DNA of 44,273 nt from Oscillospiraceae bacterium. GTDB lineage: Bacteria > Bacillota_A > Clostridia > Oscillospirales > Oscillospiraceae. The translations under genes and the position numbers were made by a program. Within the stretch, counting starts at the first letter, position 1, and the number at the start of each line of letters is the position of its first letter. Location: positions 1 through 44,273 of the forward strand of contig JAFQDR010000073.1 of NCBI GenBank assembly GCA_017415945.1. Direction: 5' to 3'. This document shows, piece after piece, positions 8,510-16,107 of this stretch. The notes under the pieces are model-generated. The model was given only the letters and a program-made list of their open reading frames with translations, had not been told where the DNA came from and did not search any database.

Positions 8510-8537
8510 GCCGCACCTCCGAAAAGGTGCGGCTTTT
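8510..8537. terminator. Terminator of the small membrane protein gene
   Basis: GCCGCACCT, CCGAAA loop, AGGTGCGGC, then TTTTGC. It lies between convergent genes and may also serve the minus-strand DUF554 gene. Confidence 0.75.
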
Positions 8538-8553
8538 GCTATATTCAAGTGAG

Positions 8554-9231
8554 TTATATCATATTCATCACCGCGCAGAACAGCACGGGGATCACCAGTG
8601 CGGGCAGCATATTCATGGTCTTGAAGTCCTTGATCCCCAGAATGGACAGGCCGCTGCCTGCAATGAGGAAGCCCCCTACCACGGAAAGCTCCGTCATCAT
8701 ATCCGGGGTCATAAAGTTCCCCAGCAGGCAGGCCAGCAGATAAATGCCACCCTGCCAGCAAAACAGCACCACCGCGGTGAGAATAATGCCGATGCCGTAG
8801 GTGGATGCCAGCACCATACTGGTCACAAGGTCCAGCGTAGCATTGGTGAACAGGTAGGTATTGTCCCCGTACAATGCGCTCTGGATGGGCCCCAAAATAG
8901 ACAGGGTACCGATGCAAAACAGCAGGATACCCGTAGACAAGCCCTTGCTCAGTTCCCCAACGGACAGCTTATCCGCCAGTTGGTTGAACCGCTTGTTCAG
9001 ATCGATCATACTGCCAATGAGGCTGCCCAGTGCAAGGCTCACGATAAACAGCACGGGATAGCTGCTCTTGGGCATATTCTGCACAACGGCGTTGATGCCC
9101 AAGCCAAAGGCCGCAAGCCCCATGGCGTTGAACAGAGCCTCCTGATGCTGCTCCTTGATGCCCTTTTTGAACACGCTGCCGATCACGCTGCCGGCAGCAA
9201 TGCAGCTGACGTTTACAATAGTTCCCAGCAT
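8554..9231 (-). CDS. DUF554 family membrane protein
   Basis: A 225-residue polytopic inner-membrane protein of the DUF554 family (the E. coli YqgA and B. subtilis YdfK group), whose function is unknown although transport has been suggested. It begins MLGTIVNVSCIAAGSVIGSVFKKGI, as family members do, has about six hydrophobic helices and the conserved GSLIGSMIDLNKR and CIGTLSILGPIQSAL blocks. Start 9231 is taken because AGAAGG lies about eight bases upstream; an upstream in-frame ATG would place the promoter inside the coding region. It is monocistronic with its own consensus promoter. Confidence 0.9.
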   Translation of the reverse strand: MLGTIVNVSCIAAGSVIGSVFKKGIKEQHQEALFNAMGLAAFGLGINAVVQNMPKSSYPVLFIVSLALGSLIGSMIDLNKRFNQLADKLSVGELSKGLSTGILLFCIGTLSILGPIQSALYGDNTYLFTNATLDLVTSMVLASTYGIGIILTAVVLFCWQGGIYLLACLLGNFMTPDMMTELSVVGGFLIAGSGLSILGIKDFKTMNMLPALVIPVLFCAVMNMI

Positions 9232-9262
9232 AACCCAAACCTTCTTTCTGTAGATGGGTAAT

Positions 9263-9291
9263 ATTATACACATCCGCAAAACCACCGTCAA
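9263..9291 (-). promoter_or_regulatory. Promoter of the DUF554 gene
   Basis: On the minus strand TTGACG, a 17-base spacer and TATAAT; five of six and six of six matches to consensus. Confidence 0.8.
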
Positions 9292-9300
9292 CCATAGCAA

Positions 9301-9335
9301 AACCCGACTTCAAAAGAAGTCGGGTTTTATTTTAG
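9301..9335 (-). terminator. Terminator after the SPFH gene
   Basis: AACCCGACTTC, AAAA loop, GAAGTCGGGTT, with T runs on both sides; for the minus-strand SPFH gene that ends at 9345. Confidence 0.8.
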
Positions 9336-9344
9336 TGTAAAGTA

Positions 9345-10214
9345 TCATCCCGCTGTGTTCAGGCTTACAAAGGGATTGACGGTGTCGCCCATGACTTCGG
9401 GCCATTCGCCGTTCCACTTTTCAACCATCTGCAGCTGGATGTACTGGGGGCTGGAGGACAGCTGCTTCTGGATCAGCTCGATGGCATATGCTTCCGCTTC
9501 CGCAGCGATTCTCTGGCTTTCCGCTTCGGCTTCCGCCGCAATGACCCGCTGCTTTGCTTCTTCTTCCTTCAGCACAGTCTCATTCTGGGCACGCAGTGCC
9601 TGCTGTTCCGCTTCAACCTTCAGACGAACCGCCTGCTCGAAGGCATCTTCAAAGTCAATACCTTCGATATTAAAGGCAGTAACCGTAATGCCGTTCTTGG
9701 CCAGAGAGGTCCGCAGCTCGCTTTCCACCTGCTCCTGCAGTGCGGAGCGGCCCTGTACCAGTTCTTCCGCACGGAAGCCGCCGATGGCGTTTTTCAGCAC
9801 GGAGTTCACCTGAGGAACGATCAGCTTGCTTTCCACATTTTCAATACCGATGGTACGGATGATGGTGGACAGCTCGGAGCTGTCGTATACATAGTTCAGC
9901 TTCACTTGGATGCTTTCCACGGTCTGGGTATCGCGGGTGTAGGCAGAGGTGGTGGTTTCGTAAACCTGTTCACGAATATCCACGCTCTTGATGGACTGGA
10001 AGAAGGGAGCCTTGATATGGGCACCTGCGGCCAAGTCACTGCGCACAATGGCACCCAGCTGATACTTCACGCCGATATGACCTTCGGGGATGATGCGGAT
10101 ACAGGAGAACAGCAGAATGACGCCCAGCAGCACCGCAGGCACGGTAATGCCGATGACCTTCAAGGGGTTCAATACCTTTTCCTTCATTTTCTGATCGATG
10201 GGGTTGTTTGCCAT
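9345..10214 (-). CDS. SPFH/band-7 (prohibitin-like) membrane protein
   Basis: A 289-residue protein with one N-terminal membrane anchor (VIGITVPAVLLGVILLFSC, residues about 15-36), then a band-7 domain (GHIGVKYQLGAI to GIDFEDAFEQAV), then an alanine/glutamate-rich coiled coil (about residues 195-255). The domain order is that of prohibitin/HflK-type SPFH proteins, which assemble into large ring complexes on membranes and affect membrane microdomains or FtsH activity. No NfeD-type partner is adjacent, so it is more prohibitin-like than a flotillin operon. Start 10214 has AGGAAAGGA nine bases upstream; the in-frame ATG six bases earlier is too close to that site. Confidence 0.9.
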   Translation of the reverse strand: MANNPIDQKMKEKVLNPLKVIGITVPAVLLGVILLFSCIRIIPEGHIGVKYQLGAIVRSDLAAGAHIKAPFFQSIKSVDIREQVYETTTSAYTRDTQTVESIQVKLNYVYDSSELSTIIRTIGIENVESKLIVPQVNSVLKNAIGGFRAEELVQGRSALQEQVESELRTSLAKNGITVTAFNIEGIDFEDAFEQAVRLKVEAEQQALRAQNETVLKEEEAKQRVIAAEAEAESQRIAAEAEAYAIELIQKQLSSSPQYIQLQMVEKWNGEWPEVMGDTVNPFVSLNTAG

Positions 10215-10305
10215 TTCTTTCATTCCTTTCCTTTTACTTTTGCTGTCTCCATAATACGACAGAATCATGTAAAAATCGAGAACGGATTATAAACAGATTG
10301 TAAAC

Positions 10306-10335
10306 AAAAAAAGCAGGACTTGCGTCCTGCCTTTT
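10306..10335 (-). terminator. Terminator of the lipoprotein gene
   Basis: GCAGGAC, TTGC, GTCCTGC with seven A on its plus-strand left, which gives the T run on the minus strand for the gene ending at 10357. Confidence 0.8.
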
Positions 10336-10356
10336 CAAATTCCTTTATTCGACAAA

Positions 10357-10920
10357 TCAGCCGATGTTTTCTTCCACGATCACGGTGCCGCCCATTTCGG
10401 TCAGCTTAGCGGTGAAGGGGTTGATGGCATCACCGTGGCCGAATGCGGTCACAACATAGCCGCTGCCATCGGAGATGATGACCAGCTTTTCGGGGAAGCC
10501 GCACATCCACTGGCGGTTCATAACGTTTTCCTTCACAGCTGCTGCGAATGCTTCTTCGTTAGCCGCATCGGTCAGATGGAATGCACCTGCGGTGAAGGTG
10601 TTTGCGTTCATCATGTGGATCATGGATGCTGCGTCATCTACCATAGCCGCTGCATCGGCGGGGATGGCCAGCATGGAGTCCATGTATTCTGCATTTGCAA
10701 AGTTGAAGGCTGCGGGAGCATCGGGAACGTTGCTGTCGTAGTCGCCGCCCATGATGGGGAACTTTTCGCTGTCTTCGAACTTGCCCCAGACGGTTTCCAT
10801 CAGTGCGGTTGCGGATTCTGCTTCAAAGCCGCCCTTGGCTGCGCCGCTGTCATTGCCGCCGCAAGCAACCATAGTCAGCAGCATCATGGCTGCCAGAGCC
10901 AGAGTGATCATCTTTTTCAT
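10357..10920 (-). CDS. Lipoprotein of unknown function
   Basis: A 187-residue secreted lipoprotein. The signal peptide MKKMITLALAAMMLLTMVACG ends in a clear lipobox with the lipidated cysteine near residue 20, followed by a small acidic linker (GGNDSGAAKGG). The mature part has methionine- and alanine-rich helices and a C-terminal beta segment (KLVIISDGSGYVVTAFG). The shape resembles small clostridial lipoproteins such as DUF4358 members, but I would not assign the family by eye. Start 10920 has AAAGGAG nine bases upstream; the neighbouring ATG at 10926 is too close. It has its own promoter and terminator. Confidence 0.8.
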   Translation of the reverse strand: MKKMITLALAAMMLLTMVACGGNDSGAAKGGFEAESATALMETVWGKFEDSEKFPIMGGDYDSNVPDAPAAFNFANAEYMDSMLAIPADAAAMVDDAASMIHMMNANTFTAGAFHLTDAANEEAFAAAVKENVMNRQWMCGFPEKLVIISDGSGYVVTAFGHGDAINPFTAKLTEMGGTVIVEENIG

Positions 10921-11009
10921 TATCATAGTCTCCTTTTCATTCGTTTTTCCTGCGGTGCCGATCTTCCACAAGCGGGAAATTCTCTGTCTGTTATGGCACA
11001 GCAAGTGAG

Positions 11010-11038
11010 ATTATATACGACCAAATGCACAATTGCAA
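11010..11038 (-). promoter_or_regulatory. Promoter of the lipoprotein gene
   Basis: On the minus strand TTGCAA, 17-base spacer, TATAAT; leader of about 80 bases before ATG 10920. Confidence 0.75.
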
Positions 11039-11126
11039 GGGTTATTTTTTGGCCGTTATATAAAAAGACGGAGGAACCGCAATATAGTTCCCCCGTTCAC
11101 AAATTATTTTCATCTTTGGGCTTACA

Positions 11127-11270
11127 ACCGCCCCACGGCATTGCTTTTCGTGGGGAGGGGCGTCCCCGACGCTCCGAGGCGCAGTGGAAAAATTGCCTAT
11201 AGACATAACATGGCAGAGTGTTTGACTACGGAGATTACGGAGCGTCGGGGACGACGCTCCCTACGGCGGT
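11127..11270. repeat. Long imperfect palindrome (GC-rich dispersed repeat)
   Basis: ACCGCC at 11127 pairs with GGCGGT at 11265, and GTCCCCGACGCTCC near 11162 pairs with GGAGCGTCGGGGAC near 11238. The left arm ACCGCCCCACGG is shared with the repeats at 16984 and 19427. No gene is visible between 11039 and 11292. Confidence 0.65.
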
Positions 11271-11292
11271 GGATCATTTTCGTGTGGTGCGC

Positions 11293-11877
11293 TTATCCCG
11301 CAAAAATCATATCGATGCCCGTCTGCAGGGTCTCGCCGCTCATGGCACCCTGCCCGTAGGCAACCAGATTGCCGTCGGCGTCAATGAAATAGGTAGTGGG
11401 AAAGGCATTGACTCCATAGGCATAGATGGCGCTGTACTCCGTATCGTAGTACACGGGGAAGCTGTAGCCGCTGTCGGTAATGAAGGCCTTGGCGGTGTCC
11501 ACAGTCTCTCTGCCTCCGTCGGTAGCATTGACCATCATAAACACCACGTCTCCCTCCAGTTCCTTGTACTTGGCCTCAAAGTCGGGCATTTCCATTTTGC
11601 AGGGACCGCACCAGCTTGCCCAGAAATTCAGCACCACGGGCTTGCCCTTGAAGTCCGACAAATGCACCCCATTGCCCTCGCCGTCATATACGGTAAAGTC
11701 CGGTGCGGCATGAAGCTCCGCAGTCTCCTCACCCTCTTGGGCGGGGGGAGGCGTGGTCTGCACCGCAAGGCTGTCGGGCACGGGCATATCCCCGTATTGG
11801 CTATACAGCAGTCCCGCAGCCCCCAAGATCACCGCAAACACCAGCAAAATGATAAAAAAGCTCTTTTTGTTGTTCAT
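11293..11877 (-). CDS. TlpA/ResA-like membrane-anchored thioredoxin
   Basis: A 194-residue protein with an N-terminal membrane anchor (SFFIILLVFAVILGAAGLLY), a proline/glutamate-rich linker, then an extracytoplasmic thioredoxin fold. The active site WCGPCK follows VVLNFWAS, and the cis-proline region is AFPTTYFID. Such proteins reduce disulfides outside the membrane using electrons passed through CcdA. The ccdA gene lies directly upstream: this start (11877) uses a GAGGTG that overlaps the ccdA stop region, so the two are co-expressed. No cytochrome c maturation genes are nearby, so the client is more likely a peptide sulfoxide reductase or an extracellular thiol protein; this is inference. 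Confidence 0.92.
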   Translation of the reverse strand: MNNKKSFFIILLVFAVILGAAGLLYSQYGDMPVPDSLAVQTTPPPAQEGEETAELHAAPDFTVYDGEGNGVHLSDFKGKPVVLNFWASWCGPCKMEMPDFEAKYKELEGDVVFMMVNATDGGRETVDTAKAFITDSGYSFPVYYDTEYSAIYAYGVNAFPTTYFIDADGNLVAYGQGAMSGETLQTGIDMIFAG

Positions 11878-11887
11878 AGTCATCACC

Positions 11888-12550
11888 TCAGCTCAAAATC
11901 GCAAGGAACCGCCCCATGAGCCCCGTCATCATGGCAATGCCCATAAGGATCAGGAAGCCCCCGCAAATGCGGTTCACGGTATCGTAATTACGCTTGATAA
12001 AATCGAACGCGCTCTTCATTTGGTCAATGAGCACCGCGCTCATGAGGAAGGGCACCCCCAGCCCCAGAGAGTAGCACAGCAGCATCCCCATGCCCACAAG
12101 GGTGCTGCCCTGCTGGGAGGCCAGCATCAGCGCGGAGCCCAAAAAGGCACCCACACAGGGAGTCCAGCCCACGGAGAAGATCATGCCGAACAGCACAGCG
12201 GAGAAAAAGCTCATGTCCTTGGTGTCCATACTGCCCCGCATTCCTTGGAACAGGTTCAGGTTCAGTACGCCCAAAAAGTTCAGACCGAACAAAATCACCA
12301 CAGCACCGCTGACAACGTTCACCGCCGTGCGGTATCGGGTCAGAAAGCTGCCCAGAGTCCCTGCCAGAGCACCCATAGCCACAAACAGCACCGTAAAGCC
12401 CAGCACAAAGCCCAGAGCGGTGGTCAGGGTTTTCTTGGTGCTCCGTTCGCCGCCTCCTGCAAAATAAGAAATATAGATAGGCAGCATGGGTAGGAGACAG
12501 GGGGATATAAAGGTAATGACCCCTTCCAAAAAGGAAATCACATATTGCAT
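11888..12550 (-). CDS. ccdA: CcdA-type cytochrome c biogenesis/thiol-electron transport protein
   Basis: A 220-residue protein with six hydrophobic helices, the usual CcdA size. It shows the paired cysteine-proline motifs FISPCLLPMLPIYISY near the N-terminus and VGWTPCVGAFLGSAL in the middle, which shuttle electrons from cytosolic thioredoxin across the membrane. It is the first gene of a two-gene operon with the TlpA-like thioredoxin, its evident electron acceptor. Start 12550 is chosen because AAAGGAG lies eight bases upstream; ATG 12556 would be only two bases from it. A perfect TATAAT lies about 30 bases upstream but without a convincing -35. Confidence 0.93.
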   Translation of the reverse strand: MQYVISFLEGVITFISPCLLPMLPIYISYFAGGGERSTKKTLTTALGFVLGFTVLFVAMGALAGTLGSFLTRYRTAVNVVSGAVVILFGLNFLGVLNLNLFQGMRGSMDTKDMSFFSAVLFGMIFSVGWTPCVGAFLGSALMLASQQGSTLVGMGMLLCYSLGLGVPFLMSAVLIDQMKSAFDFIKRNYDTVNRICGGFLILMGIAMMTGLMGRFLAILS

Positions 12551-12676
12551 CGTCATCGCTCCTTTGATTGGTTTGATACTATTATACCCCATCCGTCAAT
12601 ACCGTACCGTAACAAAGTTACATTGTTTCTCCTGCTCCCACCGCGAGACATAGGAACCGGAGCCTTTCTCAAAAAG

Positions 12677-12790
12677 GTCTGTCATTCCGACCGGAACAGC
12701 GACGAGGAACGAGGAGCTGTGGAGTGGAGCGAATCCCCTCGTTGCGCAACAGACCAACGGGGACGATGCCACGCCATAGCAATCGTCCCC
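12677..12790. repeat. Fragments of dispersed repeats
   Basis: A block beginning TGTCATTCCGACCGGAAC and continuing with GAGCGAATCCCCTCG is of the common bacterial GTCATTCCGA...GAATC dispersed type. It is followed by GGGGACGAT (about 12759) paired with ATCGTCCCC (about 12782). No coding sequence is seen from 12551 to 12852. Confidence 0.5.
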
Positions 12791-12805
12791 ATATCCAATC
12801 CCCGC

Positions 12806-12833
12806 AAAAATCCCCTCTCCAAAAGGAGAGGGG
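12806..12833 (-). terminator. Terminator of the SnoaL-like gene
   Basis: On the minus strand CCCCTCTCC, TTTT, GGAGAGGGG, then ATTTTTG, 20 bases after the stop codon at 12853. Confidence 0.8.
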
Positions 12834-12852
12834 ACCGTATATTCCTCGCGAT

Positions 12853-13362
12853 TTAGATCTCCGCAAAGAAGTCGTAGGAGGGGTCACGCACGGTGTCTCT
12901 GCCGTTGTTGTAGTCATCGGTGTACTGCATGGGAGTCAGCAGGAAGGTGTTGTCCCCCGCAACCACACGCTTGACGATGACCCACTTGCCGTCACGCAGC
13001 TCCCACTTGTCGATATCGCGGCAGCGAGCTTCCACAGTGAAAGAAGCCTGACCCTTGCGATTCTTGTACTTGCAGGCTGCGTACATATAGGTTTCGCTGG
13101 CAGCCTTGGTGCAGTCGTCGTTGAGCTTGATGAGGATGTTGGTCATCATGTGGTGGGTGGAGATCATGTTTCTGTGCTGATCCAGCATCATGTCGATGAA
13201 GCCCCGACCGCTGCCCCTATAGGTGGGGCCGTAGTCAACTTCGGCATCGTCGGAGAAGATGGTGTAGCCCAGCTCGTTATCGATGCGGTCCAACGCGCGG
13301 CAGTAGTTAAAAATCTGGTCGCGGATGGCCTCTTTTGCCAAAAGCTTCTGCAGTTCCTTCAT
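12853..13362 (-). CDS. SnoaL-like (NTF2-fold) protein, possible dehydratase/isomerase
   Basis: A 169-residue protein of the SnoaL-like/NTF2 fold. The N-terminal helix KEAIRDQIFNYCRALDRID places Y20 and D25 where the BaiE/scytalone dehydratase group has its catalytic tyrosine and aspartate; THHMM (H70/H71) matches the mid-domain histidine; the C-terminal strand is KWELRDGKWVIVKRVV. The ligand is unknown; family members dehydrate or isomerise polyketides, steroids or aromatic compounds. Start 13362 has AAAGGAG eight bases upstream. A 268-bp inverted-repeat element begins about 20 bases upstream and must contain or separate its promoter. The GntR regulator gene at 13943 is divergent and could control it. 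Confidence 0.82.
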   Translation of the reverse strand: MKELQKLLAKEAIRDQIFNYCRALDRIDNELGYTIFSDDAEVDYGPTYRGSGRGFIDMMLDQHRNMISTHHMMTNILIKLNDDCTKAASETYMYAACKYKNRKGQASFTVEARCRDIDKWELRDGKWVIVKRVVAGDNTFLLTPMQYTDDYNNGRDTVRDPSYDFFAEI

Positions 13363-13381
13363 GTGTAAAACTCCTTTCGGG

Positions 13382-13649
13382 TAGCCTGACAAATGTAATG
13401 CGAATCCGCTCCATGCGGTGTTTACCATCAGGCTTCATTTTATTCTTCGATGGGCACCGGCCCACCTGCACCATTCATTTCGCCTGTCAACAGTTCCTCC
13501 CCCTTGGAGTCGAAGATTTTTGAGTACATATGCAAAGGTAGTGCAAGGCGTCGGCTTGCAGACGGGCTGCCGCCCTTCAAAAGCCGACAACGCAGCAACA
13601 GCAAAGCATATGCTCTCAAAAACGGGTTCGAATTATATTTGTCAGGCTA
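13382..13649. mobile_element. MITE-like element with 23-bp terminal inverted repeats
   Basis: The 23 bases at 13382-13404 (beginning TAGCCTGACAAAT) recur on the other strand at 13627-13649 with two mismatches. TA stands at both outer edges, as for Tc1/mariner-type insertions. Inside, 13517-13622 forms a second long imperfect palindrome: TTTTTGAG...CATATGC...GTCGGCTT against AAGCCGAC...GCATATGC...CTCAAAAA. There is no transposase and no credible ORF. It sits between a SnoaL gene and its ribosome binding site on one side and the GntR gene on the other. Transposition origin is inference. Confidence 0.6.
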
Positions 13650-13873
13650 TAATTTTCTTGTTAATATTGTATCAAATCTATCCCAAAAAGGAAAGAAGTA
13701 TTTTCCCGCGTCTCTGCATGAGCCAATGCACCCATTTTCGACATTTTCCTCTGCGTTTCAGCATTTTTGCATCTTTCTACACATATCTTTTTCGCGCAAG
13801 CGCCCATTCTGCATTTGTTTCTTTTCCACAAATCCACGCTGCAAAAACCGTCTAATATAAAATTTAACAATTC

Positions 13874-13901
13874 TTGCAAACAGCGCTTCCTGTGATACAC
13901 T
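13874..13901 (+). promoter_or_regulatory. Promoter of the GntR gene
   Basis: TTGCAA, 16-base spacer, TACACT with TGA upstream (extended -10), about 40 bases before the start codon. The stretch 13650-13873 is AT-rich and shows no gene. Confidence 0.55.
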
Positions 13902-13942
13902 TATACTATCCCAAACTTTTAGCATATTCAAAGGAGAGCCCC

Positions 13943-14656
13943 ATGAATCAGCAGCTTCTCCAGGAACGCCTGGACAAAAACCCCTTTGCCAAGTTGGGTG
14001 ACGTGGTAGCCGATCTGCTGTTTGACGAGATCGTATCTCTCAATCTGGTCCCCGCAACCAAGCTGAACATTAACAACATCTCCAAGGAGCTGGGCATTTC
14101 CCGTACCCCCGTCACCGAGGCCATCAACAAGCTGGTGAGCATCGGCTTTGTGGAGGTGCGCCCCAACGCCAGCGGCTACTATGTATCCCCCCTGACCATG
14201 AGCGAGCTTATTGAGCTGTACAATGCCCGTGCCGCCATCGAGTCCGAGGCCGCCTATCTGTGCGCCGAGACTGCATCCTTCGAGCTCATCAGCCTGCTGG
14301 AGAACTATGCCTCCGACTATAAGCGTGCCTTCCAGCGTCGGGACAAGGAGGCTTTGAAGGCAGTGGAGCTGCCCTTCCACAAGCTCATTATGGAGCACTG
14401 CGGCAATAAGTATCTCATCGACTGCTACAATCAGCTGCTGCCCGCTCTGACCCGCTACCAGAACTACTACACCGAGTTCATCGATACCGACAAGGCAAAC
14501 CCCTGGTCGGACAAGATCGTCCACCAGCACGCCGCCATCGTCTCTGCCATCAAGATGCATATGCCCGATCTGGCTCGCTCCACCATGAACGAGCACATCC
14601 GCTCCGGCATCAGTCAGGCCGCCTTCTCCTACGACAACCCCATCCCCCTGAGATAA
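13943..14656 (+). CDS. GntR-family regulator with FCD domain
   Basis: A 237-residue transcription factor. The winged-helix domain occupies about residues 15-85, with the recognition helix in ISKELGISRTPVTEAINKLVSIGFVEVRP. The rest is an all-helical FCD ligand-binding domain (ELYNARAAIESEAAYLC, HKLIMEHCGNKYL, HQHAAIVSAI, HIRSGI), with histidines and an aspartate suited to a metal-assisted carboxylate ligand site. FadR-type GntR regulators answer to organic acids or sugar acids and usually control neighbouring genes. The divergent SnoaL gene is the natural candidate target. Start 13943 has AAAGGAG eight bases upstream. Confidence 0.92.
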   Translation: MNQQLLQERLDKNPFAKLGDVVADLLFDEIVSLNLVPATKLNINNISKELGISRTPVTEAINKLVSIGFVEVRPNASGYYVSPLTMSELIELYNARAAIESEAAYLCAETASFELISLLENYASDYKRAFQRRDKEALKAVELPFHKLIMEHCGNKYLIDCYNQLLPALTRYQNYYTEFIDTDKANPWSDKIVHQHAAIVSAIKMHMPDLARSTMNEHIRSGISQAAFSYDNPIPLR

Positions 14657-14680
14657 GTGAAAAAGAACGGTCTTTCCCCT

Positions 14681-14701
14681 TGCCTCCCTCATCAGAGGGA
14701 G
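14681..14701 (+). repeat. Hairpin of the dispersed GGGAGG type
   Basis: CCTCCCTCATCAGAGGGAGG is a self-complementary stretch about 25 bases after the GntR stop codon, without an adjacent T run. Confidence 0.5.
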
Positions 14702-14775
14702 GTACTCTCTGAATTGGTGCATACCGCTAAATCTACACAGCACACAGACGTAAACCGAGCTTTGTCGACAGTCTG

Positions 14776-14807
14776 ACACCCCCAAGCTTTTGCTTGGGGG
14801 TGTTTTT
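14776..14807 (+). terminator. Rho-independent terminator after the GntR gene
   Basis: CACCCCCAAGC, TTTT, GCTTGGGGGTG, TTTTT. It is preceded by GCTTTGTCGACAGTC, nearly the same 15-mer that precedes the terminator at 21902. Confidence 0.85.
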
Positions 14808-14820
14808 GCTGCGGTACGAA

Positions 14821-14875
14821 TTTACAATTCATTTACTTTCGTACGCTGTACAGATGTCCACCGCTTTGATATAAT
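14821..14875 (+). promoter_or_regulatory. Promoter module A, shared with 41725-41779
   Basis: TGTACA (14847), a 17-base spacer and a perfect TATAAT (14870). Upstream are two TTTAC repeats 11 bases apart (14821 and 14832), and a 21-base block ending at the -35 agrees at 19 positions with 41735-41755. The weak -35 and repeated half-sites suggest an activator. Confidence 0.6.
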
Positions 14876-14951
14876 TTGAAGCATAACAGGCGTGTTTGGA
14901 GTTTTTACGAAAGTGTGATTGTGTCGGCTTTAAGAAAGGTTTGTTGATAAG

Positions 14952-15389
14952 ATGAAAAAATCAATTGAGCGATGGCTTATCATTTTTCTATGCATTTCCG
15001 CTACAGTATCTTTCATTAATGTTATTATACTTTATTGGGTGCCAAATTTTATTCCCTTTAGTCTGTTTTCGGCAGTGAGAATTGTGTTTTTTGCTTATGT
15101 CGTAAAAATTTATTGGTTGCTATTGTTCCCTTTGCTAATTTGCATAATGCTGTATGTATCGGCGCTGGCTGTTTATAGGCAAAAATTGCTGCTTCCGTTA
15201 TGTTCACTTTGCTATTACATATACGATTTTGTAGTTTTACTATCTCTTGTAAATAAGCATTTGCATGACGATTACTGGAAGAACTATATGATTCATTTTC
15301 CGCTAACGATAATTCTCATTGTAATGCTATGCATCTATTGCTGCCTAAGCATCAGTTCGAGTCGCTACCGGAAAAAGTGTATTGTGTAA
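14952..15389 (+). CDS. AT-rich integral membrane protein, unknown function
   Basis: A 145-residue protein I do not recognise, almost wholly hydrophobic, with four predicted membrane helices (about residues 9-31, 47-67, 72-95 and 112-135) and a basic C-terminus (SSSRYRKKCIV). AGAAAGG lies 12 bases before the start. Codon use is strikingly AT-rich compared with the genes on either side, which suggests acquisition from elsewhere. The next gene has the same base composition and follows after 108 bases, so the two probably form one island and transcript. The arrangement could be a defence- or bacteriocin-immunity-like pair, but nothing in the sequence proves this. Confidence 0.65.
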   Translation: MKKSIERWLIIFLCISATVSFINVIILYWVPNFIPFSLFSAVRIVFFAYVVKIYWLLLFPLLICIMLYVSALAVYRQKLLLPLCSLCYYIYDFVVLLSLVNKHLHDDYWKNYMIHFPLTIILIVMLCIYCCLSISSSRYRKKCIV

Positions 15390-15497
15390 AAATCACCGTG
15401 CAGCATCCAACATTCAAGGTTTGTCACAGAATTTGCGAAATGAATTGACTTCCGCAGGCTTTAAGATAGTCGAACATTACAGAAAGTGGGATTGTAA

Positions 15498-16031
15498 ATG
15501 CGCAAAAAAGAGGGGATTATGTATTCAATTGTCCACCCTAATTTAAAAAATGGGATTATTAGACTTGCTAAATATGCAATAGCAGTGTTGACTTTTCCGA
15601 TTTTATTCTGTTTTCTCACACTGTCCGGAAGCTTTCCGTTAACTGCATGTTACATTTTTTCCGGGATTTTCATATTTATTTCTCTATATGCGTTATATTT
15701 GATTATACCTGTATATAAAATTTCACGCTCCTATTCTATGTTTTTAGACGATAGGATTATAATCACAAACCATTCCGGCAAAATATGGAGAATAATTCTT
15801 TATTCTGAAATAAAAAGGATAAAAATAATGGAATTGGAAGGTTATATGCACGGTTATCATGGTGTAGATGGAAGAGGTAATTACATCATTGTTTATACAG
15901 ATTCTAATTCAATATTATGTAATAGTTTTGTTGGTCATTATAAAAGCAAAGGATATTTCCCCATATTTTACCAAAAAAATCTTATTGACGAATTGTATGC
16001 TAAGTTAGACAAGTATTATAAACAACTTTAA
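15498..16031 (+). CDS. AT-rich membrane protein with PH-like C-terminal domain
   Basis: About 177 residues. Two hydrophobic helices form a hairpin (about residues 22-46 and 49-72), followed by a beta-rich soluble domain (MFLDDRIIITNHSGKIWRIILYSEIKRIKIME) that reads like a bacterial pleckstrin-homology-type domain as in YdbT/DUF304 proteins; that is a resemblance only. The proteins at 17074 and 41813 have the same plan of membrane segments followed by a strand-rich domain with an E-I core. Start 15498 is kept, but ATG 15519 is an alternative with AGAGGGG three bases before it. No function is known. Confidence 0.62.
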   Translation: MRKKEGIMYSIVHPNLKNGIIRLAKYAIAVLTFPILFCFLTLSGSFPLTACYIFSGIFIFISLYALYLIIPVYKISRSYSMFLDDRIIITNHSGKIWRIILYSEIKRIKIMELEGYMHGYHGVDGRGNYIIVYTDSNSILCNSFVGHYKSKGYFPIFYQKNLIDELYAKLDKYYKQL

Positions 16032-16107
16032 GACAAGTGGATCATTCTCGTTAAGAGCAGAGAGTTTTTGTCCTACCGCCTGAACAATTCTAACACCCAC
16101 CGCAGAT

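Noticed and set aside
11033..11359. A 108-residue plus-strand frame between the lipoprotein and TlpA genes.
   Set aside because: It crosses the lipoprotein promoter and a GC-rich palindrome and runs into the antisense of the TlpA gene; arginine-rich and without a ribosome binding site.
13450..13860. Open frames of about 140 residues in the gap before the GntR gene.
   Set aside because: They run through the inverted-repeat element, lack ribosome binding sites and have arginine/serine/phenylalanine-rich random composition.
14952..16031. A toxin-antitoxin or bacteriocin-immunity pair in the AT-rich island.
   Set aside because: Only membrane topology supports it; neither product has a recognisable toxin or immunity motif, so it is left as unknown.
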